In this document: piece by piece, positions 32,493 through 42,059 of the stretch
Position numbering within the stretch: the first letter of the stretch is position 1
Layout of the letters: each line of letters begins with the position of its first letter
NCBI GenBank assembly: GCA_016789455.1
Contig: JAEUQU010000002.1
Span: 558,001 to 622,000 of the forward strand
DNA: 64,000 nucleotides
Direction: 5' to 3'
From: Candidatus Saccharibacteria bacterium
GTDB lineage: Bacteria; Patescibacteriota; Saccharimonadia; Saccharimonadales; Saccharimonadaceae
The notes under the pieces: model-generated
Told to the model about the DNA's origin: nothing
Databases searched by the model: none
What the model saw: the letters and a program-made list of their open reading frames with translations, nothing else
Made by a program: the position numbers and the translations under genes

Positions 32493-33392
32493 TTACGGCG
32501 TGTGGTTGCCGCCAGTGACGCCGATGACTTCCGCGGTGATGTAGCTCGACTCCTGCGAGGCAAGAAAGACGTACGTCGGCGCCAGCTCCGCCGGCTGACC
32601 GGCACGGCCCAACGGCGTGTTCTGCCCGAACTGTGTCAGCTTCTCCTGGGATTGGCCATAGCTTGGTTGCAGCGGCGTCCAAATCGGTCCGGGGGCGACT
32701 GCATTGACCCGGATACCACGCTCTGCCACCGTCTTGGCCAAGCCCTTGGTGAAGGCGACGATGGCCGCCTTGGTCGATGCATAATCCAGCAGGCCCGGAG
32801 ACGGCTGGTAGGCCTGTATTGACGTGGTGTTGATTATGACGCCGCCGGCTGGCATATCCTGCAAGGCAGCCTGGGAGATCCAGAACATCGCAAAGACGTT
32901 GACGCGGAAGGTCTGCTCAAACTGCTCAGAGCTCAGCTGCGCCGGATCTTCGACAAACACCTGCTTGGCGGCATTGTTGACCAGGATATCGATAGGCCCG
33001 CCCAGTTCCCCGGCAGCCTTCGCCACGACGCTGCGGGCAAAATCCTCATCGCTGATATCGCCGGCCAGGGCGACCGCCTTCTGGCCCGTCGCCTCAATTT
33101 CACGAATGACGACATCGGCATCCTCCTGCTCGGCTGGCAGGTAGACAATGGCGACATCGGCGCCTTCACGGGCGTAGGCGATGGCCACCGCCCGGCCTAT
33201 GCCGGAATCACCGCCGGTAATCAGGGCGCGACGGCCCTTGAGGCGGTTGCAACCACGGTACGTTTCGATCCCGTGGTCAGCCAATGGCTTCAGGTCTTTG
33301 TCGAGGCCGGGCTCAGGCTGGGTCTGTTCGGGAATGTCCAGCTGAGGGTATTGTTTAGTGGGATCCTGCATTGCAAACTGGTCTTTTGCCAT
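32493..33392 (-). CDS. SDR-family oxidoreductase (YghA/GsiB-associated type)
   Basis: 299-residue short-chain dehydrogenase. It has the ~50-residue N-terminal extension ([11 protein letters not shown]) of the YghA/YdaD-like group, the NAD(P) motif [17 protein letters not shown], catalytic Ser in NTTSIQAY and YASTK (YxxxK). General stress-linked aldehyde or alcohol oxidoreductase activity is likely. It lies 160 bases from hxlR on the same strand. chaB follows upstream. Confidence 0.92.
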   Translation of the reverse strand: MAKDQFAMQDPTKQYPQLDIPEQTQPEPGLDKDLKPLADHGIETYRGCNRLKGRRALITGGDSGIGRAVAIAYAREGADVAIVYLPAEQEDADVVIREIEATGQKAVALAGDISDEDFARSVVAKAAGELGGPIDILVNNAAKQVFVEDPAQLSSEQFEQTFRVNVFAMFWISQAALQDMPAGGVIINTTSIQAYQPSPGLLDYASTKAAIVAFTKGLAKTVAERGIRVNAVAPGPIWTPLQPSYGQSQEKLTQFGQNTPLGRAGQPAELAPTYVFLASQESSYITAEVIGVTGGNHTP

Positions 33393-33419
33393 CGTCGCTC
33401 CTTATGTCGTTAGTACTGG

Positions 33420-33659
33420 TCAGTCGTCGGTGGCATGGGGATGCCACTTGCCATCATCACCTTTGTGATACTTTTTCTTGACGGCGCTCCAGGCGACGCG
33501 GTGCGCCGTCTCCTCCCGATCGCTATCGCCGCGGCGGTCATCCGGATCCTTGTATTCGTCGTATGCGCTGTTGAAGGCTTCTTTATAGATGGATTGGGCA
33601 TGCTGCGGCAGTACGCTTTGGACGCTATCGGGTAGTTTTGATAATTGTGAGTAGGGCAT
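33420..33659 (-). CDS. chaB: ChaB-family protein
   Basis: 79 residues from the ATG at 33659, which has GGAGGAGG seven bases upstream. YSQLSKLPDSVQSVLPQHAQSIYKEAFNSAYDEY and the tail VAWSAVKKKYHK are typical of ChaB, a small protein first linked to cation/proton antiport regulation and often encoded with general-stress genes. Its neighbour is the SDR gene, consistent with a stress cluster. Confidence 0.88.
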   Translation of the reverse strand: MPYSQLSKLPDSVQSVLPQHAQSIYKEAFNSAYDEYKDPDDRRGDSDREETAHRVAWSAVKKKYHKGDDGKWHPHATDD

Positions 33660-33727
33660 AGGTACCTCCTCCCTGTACTGCAACTGTAGCGTGACGGCGG
33701 CATGGCTTCTATGATATTTCTAATACC

Positions 33728-34312
33728 ATGAACGATGACAGGCAGGATTTCAGCGTCCTTGAGGGTGCCGCATGGCAGGTGGCCCCGCGGTTGATCGGCT
33801 GCGTACTGGAGCGCGAGCTGCCAGAAGGTACCGTCCGGGTACGCATCGTCGAGGCGGAGGCCTACGACCAGACCGATGTAGCCAGCCACACCTTTAAAGG
33901 CTACTCCGAGCGCAGCAAGACCATGTTCGGTCCGGCGGGCCATCTTTACGTGTATCTCATTTACGGTATGTATTACTGTTGCAACATCGTGGCAGGAAAG
34001 GCCGGCTTTGGTGCCGGCGTGCTCATCCGGGCGGTCGAGCCGCTGGAGAAAGTGGCGCTGTTGGCTGCACGACGCCCGGGCGTCAAAGGCGCCGCACTCA
34101 GCAACGGGCCCGGCAAGCTTTGCCTGGCGCTCGGCATTGACCGGACGATGGACGGCCATGACCTGCGCCAGCCGCTGATGCGCCTGATATTGCAACCGCC
34201 CTTACCGCCAGCGTCGATAGTACAAACCGTCAGGGTCGGATTAAGCCAGGGCACAGAGACGCCGTGGCGCTTCTACGAACGGGGCAACCCGTATGTTTCA
34301 CGGCCATTATGA
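33728..34312 (+). CDS. 3-methyladenine DNA glycosylase (AAG/MPG family)
   Basis: 194-residue base-excision repair enzyme. Motifs: RIVEAEAYDQTDVASHTFKG (catalytic Glu/substrate Tyr), GPAGHLYVYLIYGMYYCCNIV and LSNGPGKLCLALGI. It removes alkylated or deaminated purines. TATGAT lies close upstream and no Shine-Dalgarno is seen. Its stop overlaps the end of the convergent protease gene by six bases. Confidence 0.93.
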   Translation: MNDDRQDFSVLEGAAWQVAPRLIGCVLERELPEGTVRVRIVEAEAYDQTDVASHTFKGYSERSKTMFGPAGHLYVYLIYGMYYCCNIVAGKAGFGAGVLIRAVEPLEKVALLAARRPGVKGAALSNGPGKLCLALGIDRTMDGHDLRQPLMRLILQPPLPPASIVQTVRVGLSQGTETPWRFYERGNPYVSRPL

Positions 34313-35530
34313 GCGGCGCGGCACACCGGGCGTGGCGGGTACGTACCCCTGCTTCTGCGTGGCGCACTGCTGCGTACTGACCGGAGTAGGATTGGCGCGG
34401 ACCTTTTCGAGCAGCGGCAGCACTTCCTTGGAGGTCACCGCGTAACCGATGCCGCTTTCAAAGGTAGAGCGGGCAAAGATGACGCCCATGACCGAGCCGT
34501 CGCGCGCCACCAGCGGGCCGCCGGAGTTACCTTCGACGACTTTGCCCTGGATTTCGTACACCGGGCGCTCGGCGACATCGGTGCCGTAAATATCGCGGCC
34601 GCGGGCAGTCATCTGGCGCAAAATGCCGGCAGGGTCGGCTTCGAGCGGGCCGCCGCCAGGATGGCCGATGACGGCGCCGGTAGCGCCGCGCGGGTAAAGC
34701 TGGCCGGCCAGCTGGAGCGGCTTGGCATCGTAGCCTTTGGCCTGCAGGATGGCGATATCAAGCTCAGGATTGAAGTATACCGGCGTCGTGACGTTGACGC
34801 GGCCCGCCTCGCCTTCCACGGAGGGGTTGGCGATACCCGCCACGACGTGGGCATTGGTAATGATCAGGTCCTTGGCAGCCAAAAAGCCAGAGCCGATGAT
34901 AGCGCCGCCGCAGCCCATGCCCTCTACCATGACGATGGAGCGGCGGGAGGCCTCGAAGGCGTCGACCACCTCCTGGTTGCTTGGCGCTTTGACAGGTTCG
35001 GCCGGACGCGGTGCCAGGCCGCTGAAGACCTCCGGGAAGCCATTGGGGCCAAGCAGGTTGCCCAGCTCGGAGACGATATCGGGCGCCGGTGGCATCACCT
35101 TGTTCATGGTCTGCAGGATCACCGATTCACGGACATACTTCCGCACTTCAGTCAGCGGAAGGCTGACCGCCATGGCAGACACCAGCCATAAGATGACCAG
35201 CGTCATGGCCCCGCTGAACGCCGCACCGAGTATCTTGTCGGTCTTTTCCAAGTGCAGGGTGGTCGTAAAACCCCGGCTGCGCTTACCGATATACTGGCCG
35301 ACAGTCTGCAAGATCAATGCCAGGGCAAAGATGCTGACCAGCGTATAGATGAACTGCTGCTGGGAATCTTTGGTCAGCAGTTTGGCAAAGTCGGGGCCGA
35401 AGTATGAGCCGATGACCATGCCAAGCCAGAACCCACCCAGCGAAAAGATGCCCATAATCAAGCCGTTTTTGGCCCAGGCCAGCGCCTGCAGGAAGACGGC
35501 CACGATGATAACGAAATCAAGAAGATTCAT
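34307..35530 (-). CDS. MarP-like membrane serine protease (CvpA + trypsin-like domain)
   Basis: 407 residues. Four membrane helices in a CvpA-like N-terminal domain (1-125) tether an extracytoplasmic chymotrypsin-fold protease. The catalytic triad is His228 (TNAHVV), Asp258 (ELDIAIL) and Ser336 (GNSGGPL). Cys207 and Cys389 match the disulfide that controls MarP in Mycobacterium tuberculosis, where the enzyme supports acid and oxidative-stress survival. A similar envelope-stress role is inferred. The Nudix gene is 42 bases upstream. Confidence 0.92.
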   Translation of the reverse strand: MNLLDFVIIVAVFLQALAWAKNGLIMGIFSLGGFWLGMVIGSYFGPDFAKLLTKDSQQQFIYTLVSIFALALILQTVGQYIGKRSRGFTTTLHLEKTDKILGAAFSGAMTLVILWLVSAMAVSLPLTEVRKYVRESVILQTMNKVMPPAPDIVSELGNLLGPNGFPEVFSGLAPRPAEPVKAPSNQEVVDAFEASRRSIVMVEGMGCGGAIIGSGFLAAKDLIITNAHVVAGIANPSVEGEAGRVNVTTPVYFNPELDIAILQAKGYDAKPLQLAGQLYPRGATGAVIGHPGGGPLEADPAGILRQMTARGRDIYGTDVAERPVYEIQGKVVEGNSGGPLVARDGSVMGVIFARSTFESGIGYAVTSKEVLPLLEKVRANPTPVSTQQCATQKQGYVPATPGVPRRS

Positions 35531-35572
35531 TATGTCTATTTTACAGCGGCGATACCGACTTAGGCCAGTACT

Positions 35573-35995
35573 TTATACACGGTCGTAGGCGGCAAGAAAT
35601 TCGACCGCCATCCGATAATGTGGATCAACCCCGTCCGGCAGCTCGTCATTGACGAATTCACGAGGAGTCAGCCAGCGGTGCTGGTCATGCTCCCAACTGA
35701 TGGCGACGTCCGGCTCTTTTTCCGGCAGGCGGCCGATATAGGTCTGGTAATGGCAATTGGTGACCGGACGGATGTCTTCGTGGCCAAGGCGGAGCGTGCT
35801 GGCATCGATGATCAGGCCGGTCTCCTCAAAGACTTCGCGGGCGACGGCATCGGACGGGTCCTCGCCCTCGTCCACCAGGCCGCCCGGCAGGTCCAGATGG
35901 TAGGCGTAGAGGGGATGCGTCGAACTACGGCGCAATACCAGGATATTGCCCGCAGCATCAAGCAGGATGGCTTTGGCGGAGGTAAAATGAGACAT
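35573..35995 (-). CDS. Nudix hydrolase (1)
   Basis: 140 residues with the full Nudix box GGLVDEGEDPSDAVAREVFEETGLI. It should hydrolyse a nucleoside diphosphate linked to another moiety; the HPLYAYHLDLPGG context gives no substrate clue. It starts five bases from the end of the amino acid permease gene on the same strand, so the two may be one transcript. Confidence 0.92.
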   Translation of the reverse strand: MSHFTSAKAILLDAAGNILVLRRSSTHPLYAYHLDLPGGLVDEGEDPSDAVAREVFEETGLIIDASTLRLGHEDIRPVTNCHYQTYIGRLPEKEPDVAISWEHDQHRWLTPREFVNDELPDGVDPHYRMAVEFLAAYDRV

Positions 35996-35999
35996 ACGT

Positions 36000-37244
36000 T
36001 TACAGTGAGGTAATGGTCACGATGACCTGTCCAGCCAGCAAGGCCACGCTGGCCACGGCACCGAACCACGGCACAAAGGCCGGGGAGAGCCGTAGCTGGC
36101 GCGCATGGCGCGGGTCGCGCCGCCGGATGACGATCAACGATAGGTTGACCGCAATGAACACAAACAATAATAACAGACTTGTCAACTGCGCCAGGCGGTC
36201 AATCGGCAACCAAAGCGCCGCCACGCAGGCCACTGCCGCCACCAGCACCAGGCCGCGCGTCGGCACGTGACGGCTGGAGACGGCCGCGAACCAGGGCGGC
36301 AGCCAGCCCTTGTTGGCCATGCCGTACAAGAAACGCGACCCCATGACGAGGTTGACGATGATGCCATTGAGCGTTGCCAGCAACCCGATGACGATGATGA
36401 TGCCGGCGCCCCCGCCAGTGGCCATTTCGTAAGCGGCCGCAAGCGGTGCGCTGCTTTCGCCAAGCCGCTGCGGCGTCAGCACACCCAAGGCCGCCACCGT
36501 GACCGCAAGATACAACACCGTTACCAGGCCAAGCGCACCGAGGATGGCTTTTGGAAAAGCCTTTGCCGGCTCTTTGACCTCTTCGGCCACATTGACCATA
36601 TCCTCAAACCCCAAAAAGGCATAGAAGGCAATGAATGACGCCGCAACGATGCCAGCCAGCGCCGCCGTGTCGATACTGCCGAGCGAAGCCGTGAACTGGC
36701 CGCCGAACACGCCAAGCGCCTGGGGTTGTGCCAACAGGATGCTGCCCGCCAGGAACAGCAGCCCGCCCACCTCAATGGCAGTCAGTGCGGCCGCCACGCC
36801 CACCGATTCTTTGATGCCGCGCAGCGTGATCGCCAGCAGCACCAGCGCCCCTGCGACGATGACCAGCTCAAGCGGCACCGCCACCAGCGAGGTGAAATAT
36901 CCTGCAAAGCCCTTCAGTAAGGCCGCCGTCGAAATCGTGCCGGCAACTACCAGCAATATACCGATCAGCGTCGAGAGCCGCGGCCGCCGGAACGCTTCAT
37001 GAAGATACACTGAGATACCGGCACTGACAGGGAAGCGCGACGCCAGCTCGGCGTAGCTGAGCGCCGCGCAGAAGGCCACCAGCGCCGCCACTAAAAACGC
37101 CAGTGGCGCCAGGTAGCCGGCCGGCTCGGCAATCTTGCCAATCAGTACATAAACGCCAGCCCCGACGATGTTGCCAGCACCGTAGAGCGCCAGCATCGGG
37201 GTAGATATGACGCGGCGGAGTTTGGGGGCGGCTGTCTTACTCAT
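36000..37244 (-). CDS. APC-family amino acid permease
   Basis: 414 residues, about twelve helices. The first helix carries GAGNIVGAGVYVLIGKIA, the substrate-binding G-[ST]-G-like motif of the APC superfamily, and EDMVNVAEEVKEPAKAFPKAI is the conserved cytoplasmic segment. Import of amino acids fits an organism with few biosynthetic genes. TATACT on the minus strand ends six bases before the ATG: leaderless. Confidence 0.92.
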   Translation of the reverse strand: MSKTAAPKLRRVISTPMLALYGAGNIVGAGVYVLIGKIAEPAGYLAPLAFLVAALVAFCAALSYAELASRFPVSAGISVYLHEAFRRPRLSTLIGILLVVAGTISTAALLKGFAGYFTSLVAVPLELVIVAGALVLLAITLRGIKESVGVAAALTAIEVGGLLFLAGSILLAQPQALGVFGGQFTASLGSIDTAALAGIVAASFIAFYAFLGFEDMVNVAEEVKEPAKAFPKAILGALGLVTVLYLAVTVAALGVLTPQRLGESSAPLAAAYEMATGGGAGIIIVIGLLATLNGIIVNLVMGSRFLYGMANKGWLPPWFAAVSSRHVPTRGLVLVAAVACVAALWLPIDRLAQLTSLLLLFVFIAVNLSLIVIRRRDPRHARQLRLSPAFVPWFGAVASVALLAGQVIVTITSL

Positions 37245-37262
37245 ATAGTCAGTATACCGCGA

Positions 37263-39596
37263 TTAGTACCCGCGCCGCCGCTCAAACTTCCGTTTATGCC
37301 GCGACTGCCATCCCTTGCGGCGGCCATGTTCCCTGGGGTGGTGCCCATACGCCACGGTCGTCAGCCGTGCCAGGTCATCGCCCTGCAGGTAGGTCTGCAC
37401 CTTGGCCAGCTTGCTCAGTTCGATGCGCTGCTTCTTGTTGAGATCAAGCAGGGAGATGGCACCGGCGGCGATCTGCCGCACCCGCTGCTGCACCTGACGC
37501 ACCGGCACTGTCGGGATACGGCGCTGGTTGACGATCTGCAGCGTCTGGCGGTCTTTTTCCAGCTGCTCATGCAGCCAGATACCATAGTGTTCTACGAATA
37601 GCTCCTCGTTGCGCGGCGACCGCTCCAGCAGCGGCGTACTGGAAGCTGCGAAGGTCCGCCCGTTGAACTTGACGCTGCGCCGGGCCGCCAGCGTGCCATA
37701 CCGGCTATCAAAATATACCTTGCCCGGCTGCACCTTGAAGACATCCGGCGCCAGCTCCTGCAGCCACTCCGGATCGACCGCAGTAACATCGTTGACCAGA
37801 TGCAATGTCTCCAGCCCTTTGACCGTCGTCACTTGCAGGTCAAAGGGCGTGCCGGCAATCAGGTTGGCGTGATGCACTACCGTGCCGTTTGAAAGTTCGC
37901 GGCGTTTCTTGGTGCCGATATGGATAGCCTCGCCACCCGGCTCGACCGCCCACAGCTGGTGCAGCTGGCCGGCCACGATGCATTTCAGCAGCTGGGTGGC
38001 GGTCTCGTCGCCGACCGGACCGGGCTGCACCGCCCCCAGTCCAAGGTCACCGTGCAGCCGCTCGTGCACTTCCTCGGCCTTGGTGACGTTCTTGGTGATG
38101 ATACCGAGCTGCTCGTGCTCGGTCTGAGCGATGGTATCCAGCGCCCGGTACACATCGTACTGTGCCAACAGGTCCGACTGCGTCTGGCGCGTCAAGCGCC
38201 GCCAACCGGTATAGCGGGTGCCGCCCCGCACGATGCCGCCTACCTCCTGGATAGCAATGATGACCGCCAGCGTCGCCTGCACCTGCTGTGAGTAACGGCC
38301 GCCCTCCACCAACATCCGGGCATAGCCGGACGAGACCGGGAACTGCTCCATCTCCCGTCCGATATCCGTAACTTCGCCACTCGTTGTCAGGGCGCCCAGG
38401 CTGACCAGCGTCCGCTTGGCCAGTTTGATGGTGCTGCGGCTGGGCGAATGATAAAATTCGAGGCTCTCGATATCGATGCCGATATTGGCCAGCCGTAGTA
38501 CCAGCCGGTCGATGTGCTTGCGCATGATTTCGGGTACGCCGTATGCCGGCCGCTCCGCCAGCGGGGAACAAGGCATATCGCCAAGCTGGGCCAGGATATA
38601 CTGACCCTCCTTAGTGCGGCCGGCCCGTCCGGCACGCTGCAGACAGTCTGCCTGGGAAATCTGGGCGATGAACAGGCCCTCCACGCCGCTGCGCACCTCG
38701 CTGCGGCGCTCCAGGCCGGAATCGATGACGATATCGATGTCATCGATGGTAACGCTGGTCTGCGCCACATTGGTCGTCAGCACTATCTTGCCACTGGGAT
38801 AATGCTTGAAGGCTAACTGCTGCTGCGCCGGTTCCAGCTGGCTGTGCAGCGGAATGACCGGCACGCGCCGGGCGGCCGCCTTGCTCTTCAGGGCGTCGGC
38901 CACGTTCTCTATCTCGGCCTTGCCCGGCAAAAATACCAGCATATTGCCGACAGATCCATCCAGCTGGGCGAATACTTCCGCCAACAGGTCATTAGCCTGA
39001 CGCTTATGCACTGCGAAGCTGCGTCCCGCCACACTGATGGGCGGCGGAGCATCAAAATACTCTATAAGAGTCTGGGTCTCGATAGTAGCGCTCATCAGCA
39101 CCACCTTGAACTGCGGATCCTCCTGGCAGCGTTTTTTGGCCCAGGCCACCAGCACTTCCATGTTCTCGTTCCACTCATGGATCTCGTCCAGCACCAGCAC
39201 CTGGTGCTGATCCGGCCGGTTATTCGTCCCGCTGCCGGTCAGCTCGCGCACCAGCTGCAGACCGTCGGTGCAGTACATAATGACGTTATCGGGGTGGTCG
39301 TCGCGCTCATGGGCGGTGCGATAGCCCACCAGATCCGTGCAATCACGCCCCATGCGCCATGAGTATTCCTCACGCACCCGGGCACTCAGATTGCGGGCCG
39401 CCAGGATGCGCGGCTGGGTAACGATGATCTTGTTGTAGCCGTGTTCCGCCAGGAACTGCGGCACCTGGGTGCTCTTGCCGGCACCGGTCTCGGCGGTGAC
39501 GATGGTCACCTGGTTAGCATCGACGGATGCCAGGATATCCTCCCGGCGGTCGTAGACGGGCAGTTCTTGCAGATGTTCGAAACTGTCGGCACTCAT
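37263..39596 (-). CDS. DEAH-box helicase, HrpA/HrpB-like
   Basis: 777 residues. Motif I TAETGAGKSTQVP, motif Ia TQPRILAARNL, motif II DEIH, motif III MSATI, motif V VLTTNVAQTSVTIDDI and motif VI QRAGRAGR are all present, followed by HA2-type and OB-like regions and a strongly basic tail (RRKGWQSRHKRKFERRRG). Likely an RNA helicase acting on ribosomes or mRNA. It is shorter than E. coli HrpA. TACAAT ends seven bases before the ATG, predicting a leaderless transcript. Confidence 0.9.
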   Translation of the reverse strand: MSADSFEHLQELPVYDRREDILASVDANQVTIVTAETGAGKSTQVPQFLAEHGYNKIIVTQPRILAARNLSARVREEYSWRMGRDCTDLVGYRTAHERDDHPDNVIMYCTDGLQLVRELTGSGTNNRPDQHQVLVLDEIHEWNENMEVLVAWAKKRCQEDPQFKVVLMSATIETQTLIEYFDAPPPISVAGRSFAVHKRQANDLLAEVFAQLDGSVGNMLVFLPGKAEIENVADALKSKAAARRVPVIPLHSQLEPAQQQLAFKHYPSGKIVLTTNVAQTSVTIDDIDIVIDSGLERRSEVRSGVEGLFIAQISQADCLQRAGRAGRTKEGQYILAQLGDMPCSPLAERPAYGVPEIMRKHIDRLVLRLANIGIDIESLEFYHSPSRSTIKLAKRTLVSLGALTTSGEVTDIGREMEQFPVSSGYARMLVEGGRYSQQVQATLAVIIAIQEVGGIVRGGTRYTGWRRLTRQTQSDLLAQYDVYRALDTIAQTEHEQLGIITKNVTKAEEVHERLHGDLGLGAVQPGPVGDETATQLLKCIVAGQLHQLWAVEPGGEAIHIGTKKRRELSNGTVVHHANLIAGTPFDLQVTTVKGLETLHLVNDVTAVDPEWLQELAPDVFKVQPGKVYFDSRYGTLAARRSVKFNGRTFAASSTPLLERSPRNEELFVEHYGIWLHEQLEKDRQTLQIVNQRRIPTVPVRQVQQRVRQIAAGAISLLDLNKKQRIELSKLAKVQTYLQGDDLARLTTVAYGHHPREHGRRKGWQSRHKRKFERRRGY

Positions 39597-39626
39597 GCCC
39601 CCTATTGTAGTCTAAAACCGCCCAGA

Positions 39627-39663
39627 AATGAGAAAGCCCCGCCCGCAGCGAGGCTTTCTCATT
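39627..39663 (-). terminator. Hairpin between the SRPBCC and helicase genes
   Basis: 12-bp perfect stem AATGAGAAAGCC / GGCTTTCTCATT with a 13-base loop. It ends the minus-strand SRPBCC transcript just before the helicase promoter. Confidence 0.7.
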
Positions 39664-39712
39664 GCGGATGGGGCGGTGAAGCATAAGTAGTATAAAAAGT
39701 CAATAGTGCCGA

Positions 39713-40153
39713 TCAGGCTCCGGTCCGTACTGCAATCCGTTCTGCGTAGAGTTTGAGCTGCTCCGTGGTATACGGTCCCGCCTCGGCGTAGGCATCGGCC
39801 ACTTCCTGGCTGATGCACTCCCGTTCAGTCCGGACCTTCGTGCGGCCATCCTCCAGCCGGTCGAGAAAGTAGGATTCTTTGTACATGCCGGTCTTCTGCG
39901 GGTCATAGGTGCAGCTGAATTCGCGGTGCGGCTCCAAGGCGGCGATAGTGCCTTCCCAGCGCATCTCATTATTCGCCTCCTGGACACCCGGATCTTCAAC
40001 CGTGGCGGTATACACGATGGCAGAACCGGGCCGCCAATCCGTCTCTACCGTACACACCTTCAAAAAGGCGTCCGACCCCTCGGTGGTCGTCAAAGCCTGC
40101 CAGACTGTTTGGATGTCGGCGTTAATAATCACTTCGTCCACATTCGTCACCAT
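39713..40153 (-). CDS. SRPBCC (AHSA1/START-like) domain protein
   Basis: 146 residues matching the SRPBCC fold: an N-terminal strand VDEVIINADIQTVWQALTTTEG, a central EMRWEGTIAALEPHREFSCTY and a long C-terminal amphipathic helix. These proteins bind hydrophobic ligands; no specific ligand can be deduced. GGAG lies eight bases before the ATG. It stands alone, ending in a hairpin terminator. Confidence 0.85.
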   Translation of the reverse strand: MVTNVDEVIINADIQTVWQALTTTEGSDAFLKVCTVETDWRPGSAIVYTATVEDPGVQEANNEMRWEGTIAALEPHREFSCTYDPQKTGMYKESYFLDRLEDGRTKVRTERECISQEVADAYAEAGPYTTEQLKLYAERIAVRTGA

Positions 40154-40293
40154 GTGCGAATCTCCGTTTTCATTTATATGTTGCTGCGGTGCTGCTGCAT
40201 TTAAATAGCTCCTCTATAAGTCTGTGAGCCCTGTGGGTACCAGTCGGGTCGGCAGAGGAGTACTATAAAAGTAACACCAGACGTGGGTGTCAT

Positions 40294-40313
40294 GGTGTGA
40301 CGCAAATCACACC
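40294..40313. promoter_or_regulatory. CRP/FNR-like palindrome upstream of the VOC gene
   Basis: GGTGTGA-N6-TCACACC. The inner part TGTGA-N6-TCACA equals the Crp half-site consensus with the right spacing. It lies 32 bases before the start of the VOC gene. Confidence 0.5.
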
Positions 40314-40344
40314 TTTAAGGTTAAAAGGGTATAGGAGGGGCAGT

Positions 40345-40782
40345 ATGGCACGAGTGAGCACGTATCTCAATTTTTCGCGCAACACCGAAGAAGCGTTTAA
40401 TTTTTATAAGAATGTCTTCGGTACAGAATTCCTCGGCGGCATCAGCCGCATGGGCGATGTGCCGCCGGCGGACGGGCAGCCGGAACTCAGTGAAGAGGAT
40501 AGGAATCTCGTCATGAATGTCCAGTTGCCGATCCTGGGCGGGCACATGCTGATGGGTACGGACGCGCCCGAATCCCTGGGTTTCAATGTCGTACATGGCA
40601 ACAATATATACATCAACCTCGAGCCGGATACGCGCGGCGAAGTCGACCGGCTCTTTGCCGCGCTGGCCGAAGGCGGCGAGATTGAGACCAAACCGCAGGA
40701 GATGTTCTGGGGCGGGTACTACGCTTCAGTCAAGGACAAGTTCGGGGTCTGGTGGATGTTCAACACCGAGAGCCGCGAGTAG
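40345..40782 (+). CDS. VOC/PhnB-like (glyoxalase fold) protein
   Basis: 145 residues from an ATG with AGGAGG seven bases upstream. STYLNFSRNTEEAFNFYKNVFGTEF and FWGGYYASVKDKFGVWWMFN are typical of the PhnB/YjdN subgroup of the vicinal oxygen chelate superfamily. A catalytic role is uncertain because many members only bind ligands. The upstream palindrome suggests regulation by a CRP-type factor. Confidence 0.9.
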   Translation: MARVSTYLNFSRNTEEAFNFYKNVFGTEFLGGISRMGDVPPADGQPELSEEDRNLVMNVQLPILGGHMLMGTDAPESLGFNVVHGNNIYINLEPDTRGEVDRLFAALAEGGEIETKPQEMFWGGYYASVKDKFGVWWMFNTESRE

Positions 40783-40785
40783 CCG

Positions 40786-41934
40786 CTAAAAGCGGTAGAT
40801 GGCGGCCACCCGGACACCTTCAGGCATCAGCTGCCGCTTGAGGCCCAGGACCGTACCACCGTGCTCGATGACGGAGCGCAGCAGGGCGCCATATTTCTCA
40901 TCAAGCTTTCTGATGATGAGGGCACGGCGCGATGTATCATCGACGGAATCGGCCGTTTCGTCAAGGACGCCGACCAACAGGCAGTCGACGCGGCCGGTGC
41001 CCGCAGCCTCTTTGATGTCAGCCATATCTGAGGATGACTTGCGCAGCCCGCGCAGTTCCTGCAGCCGCTCGGTCATGTCGTGCATGCGGGCATCGATGAT
41101 TTCTTCCTTGACCAGGCGCCAGGACAGCGCATGCAGGTCGGGCAGGGTGTCGCTGGTGTGGTTGCCGGGCAGGTAGGCCCGCATCAGCTGGTTCATCTTG
41201 CTGTTGGCGCGGAAGTCGCTGGCTTCGCTTTCGGTAGCAGCGATCAGCATCGGCAGCGTTTGGTCAATCTTTGTGCCATCCATCAGTTTGCCGTCGATGA
41301 TGCGGAAGTACTTAAGGCGTTCTTCCTGGCCGGCGTGGTTTGAATCACCCTGGCCGTGCGAGCTTAGCATGTCATTGCCGCCGCCAGCAGTCGCGACGCC
41401 ACGGATGGTATTGCTGTTGCTGAACATCTCATCGATGTTGAGCGCGGCTTCGGGACTGGCAGGCAGGCCGATGTCGACCGGCTCCAGGCCGTACAGGTCG
41501 CCGCGGAACAGCTTGGGATCATGCATGGCAAGCGCCAGCAGGTAATAGGGCTGGTTGATTTCCTTCAAAATAAGGAGCGGCGCGACGTCAAAGCTGTCGC
41601 CGACAGCCACTTTTTCATCGCAGATAATCGGCAGGTGGTACACCTCTATCTTTTCCGGCGTGGCAAAGATGGCCATGGTTTCGCCGGCCTGTTGCCAGAT
41701 ATCGGTGGTGTCAAGCAGTCCAGCCAAGCGCTGGCACAGCTGCTCGCCAAAGCCTGCCTGGCCGTCTTCTCTGCAGTGGCGCTCAAATTCGCGCAGAAGG
41801 TTTTTGAACCGGGTCTGGTCCTCTTGGATGCCGGCCGGCGACGAATTGGGGTGTGTCGGCAGGTATATCGTCACCACCGGGGTTTCCTGCTGTTTTGCCA
41901 GTGACTCAATTGCGGATGCTGTGATCTTTTGCAT
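40786..41934 (-). CDS. BaeRF-type (bacterial eRF1-like) protein, family 3
   Basis: 382 residues. The N-terminus (PVVTIYLPTHP...EDQTRFKNLLREFE) and the C-terminal L7Ae-like part (VDCLLVGVLDETADS...GGTVLGL) match the BaeRF3 architecture, distant bacterial relatives of release factor eRF1. A role in ribosome rescue or stress response has been proposed for the family from context only. It ends three bases from the VOC gene, tail to tail. Confidence 0.75.
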   Translation of the reverse strand: MQKITASAIESLAKQQETPVVTIYLPTHPNSSPAGIQEDQTRFKNLLREFERHCREDGQAGFGEQLCQRLAGLLDTTDIWQQAGETMAIFATPEKIEVYHLPIICDEKVAVGDSFDVAPLLILKEINQPYYLLALAMHDPKLFRGDLYGLEPVDIGLPASPEAALNIDEMFSNSNTIRGVATAGGGNDMLSSHGQGDSNHAGQEERLKYFRIIDGKLMDGTKIDQTLPMLIAATESEASDFRANSKMNQLMRAYLPGNHTSDTLPDLHALSWRLVKEEIIDARMHDMTERLQELRGLRKSSSDMADIKEAAGTGRVDCLLVGVLDETADSVDDTSRRALIIRKLDEKYGALLRSVIEHGGTVLGLKRQLMPEGVRVAAIYRF

Positions 41935-42059
41935 ATCCCTCCTTGGTCTTTACGTTGCACAATCATTGAACCATTTAATGAAGGACTGCGCTGTTACCTA
42001 TTTCACAGAGTGTAAGAAATTTTATTGACATTATGTATATAATATGTTTATGTATCACA

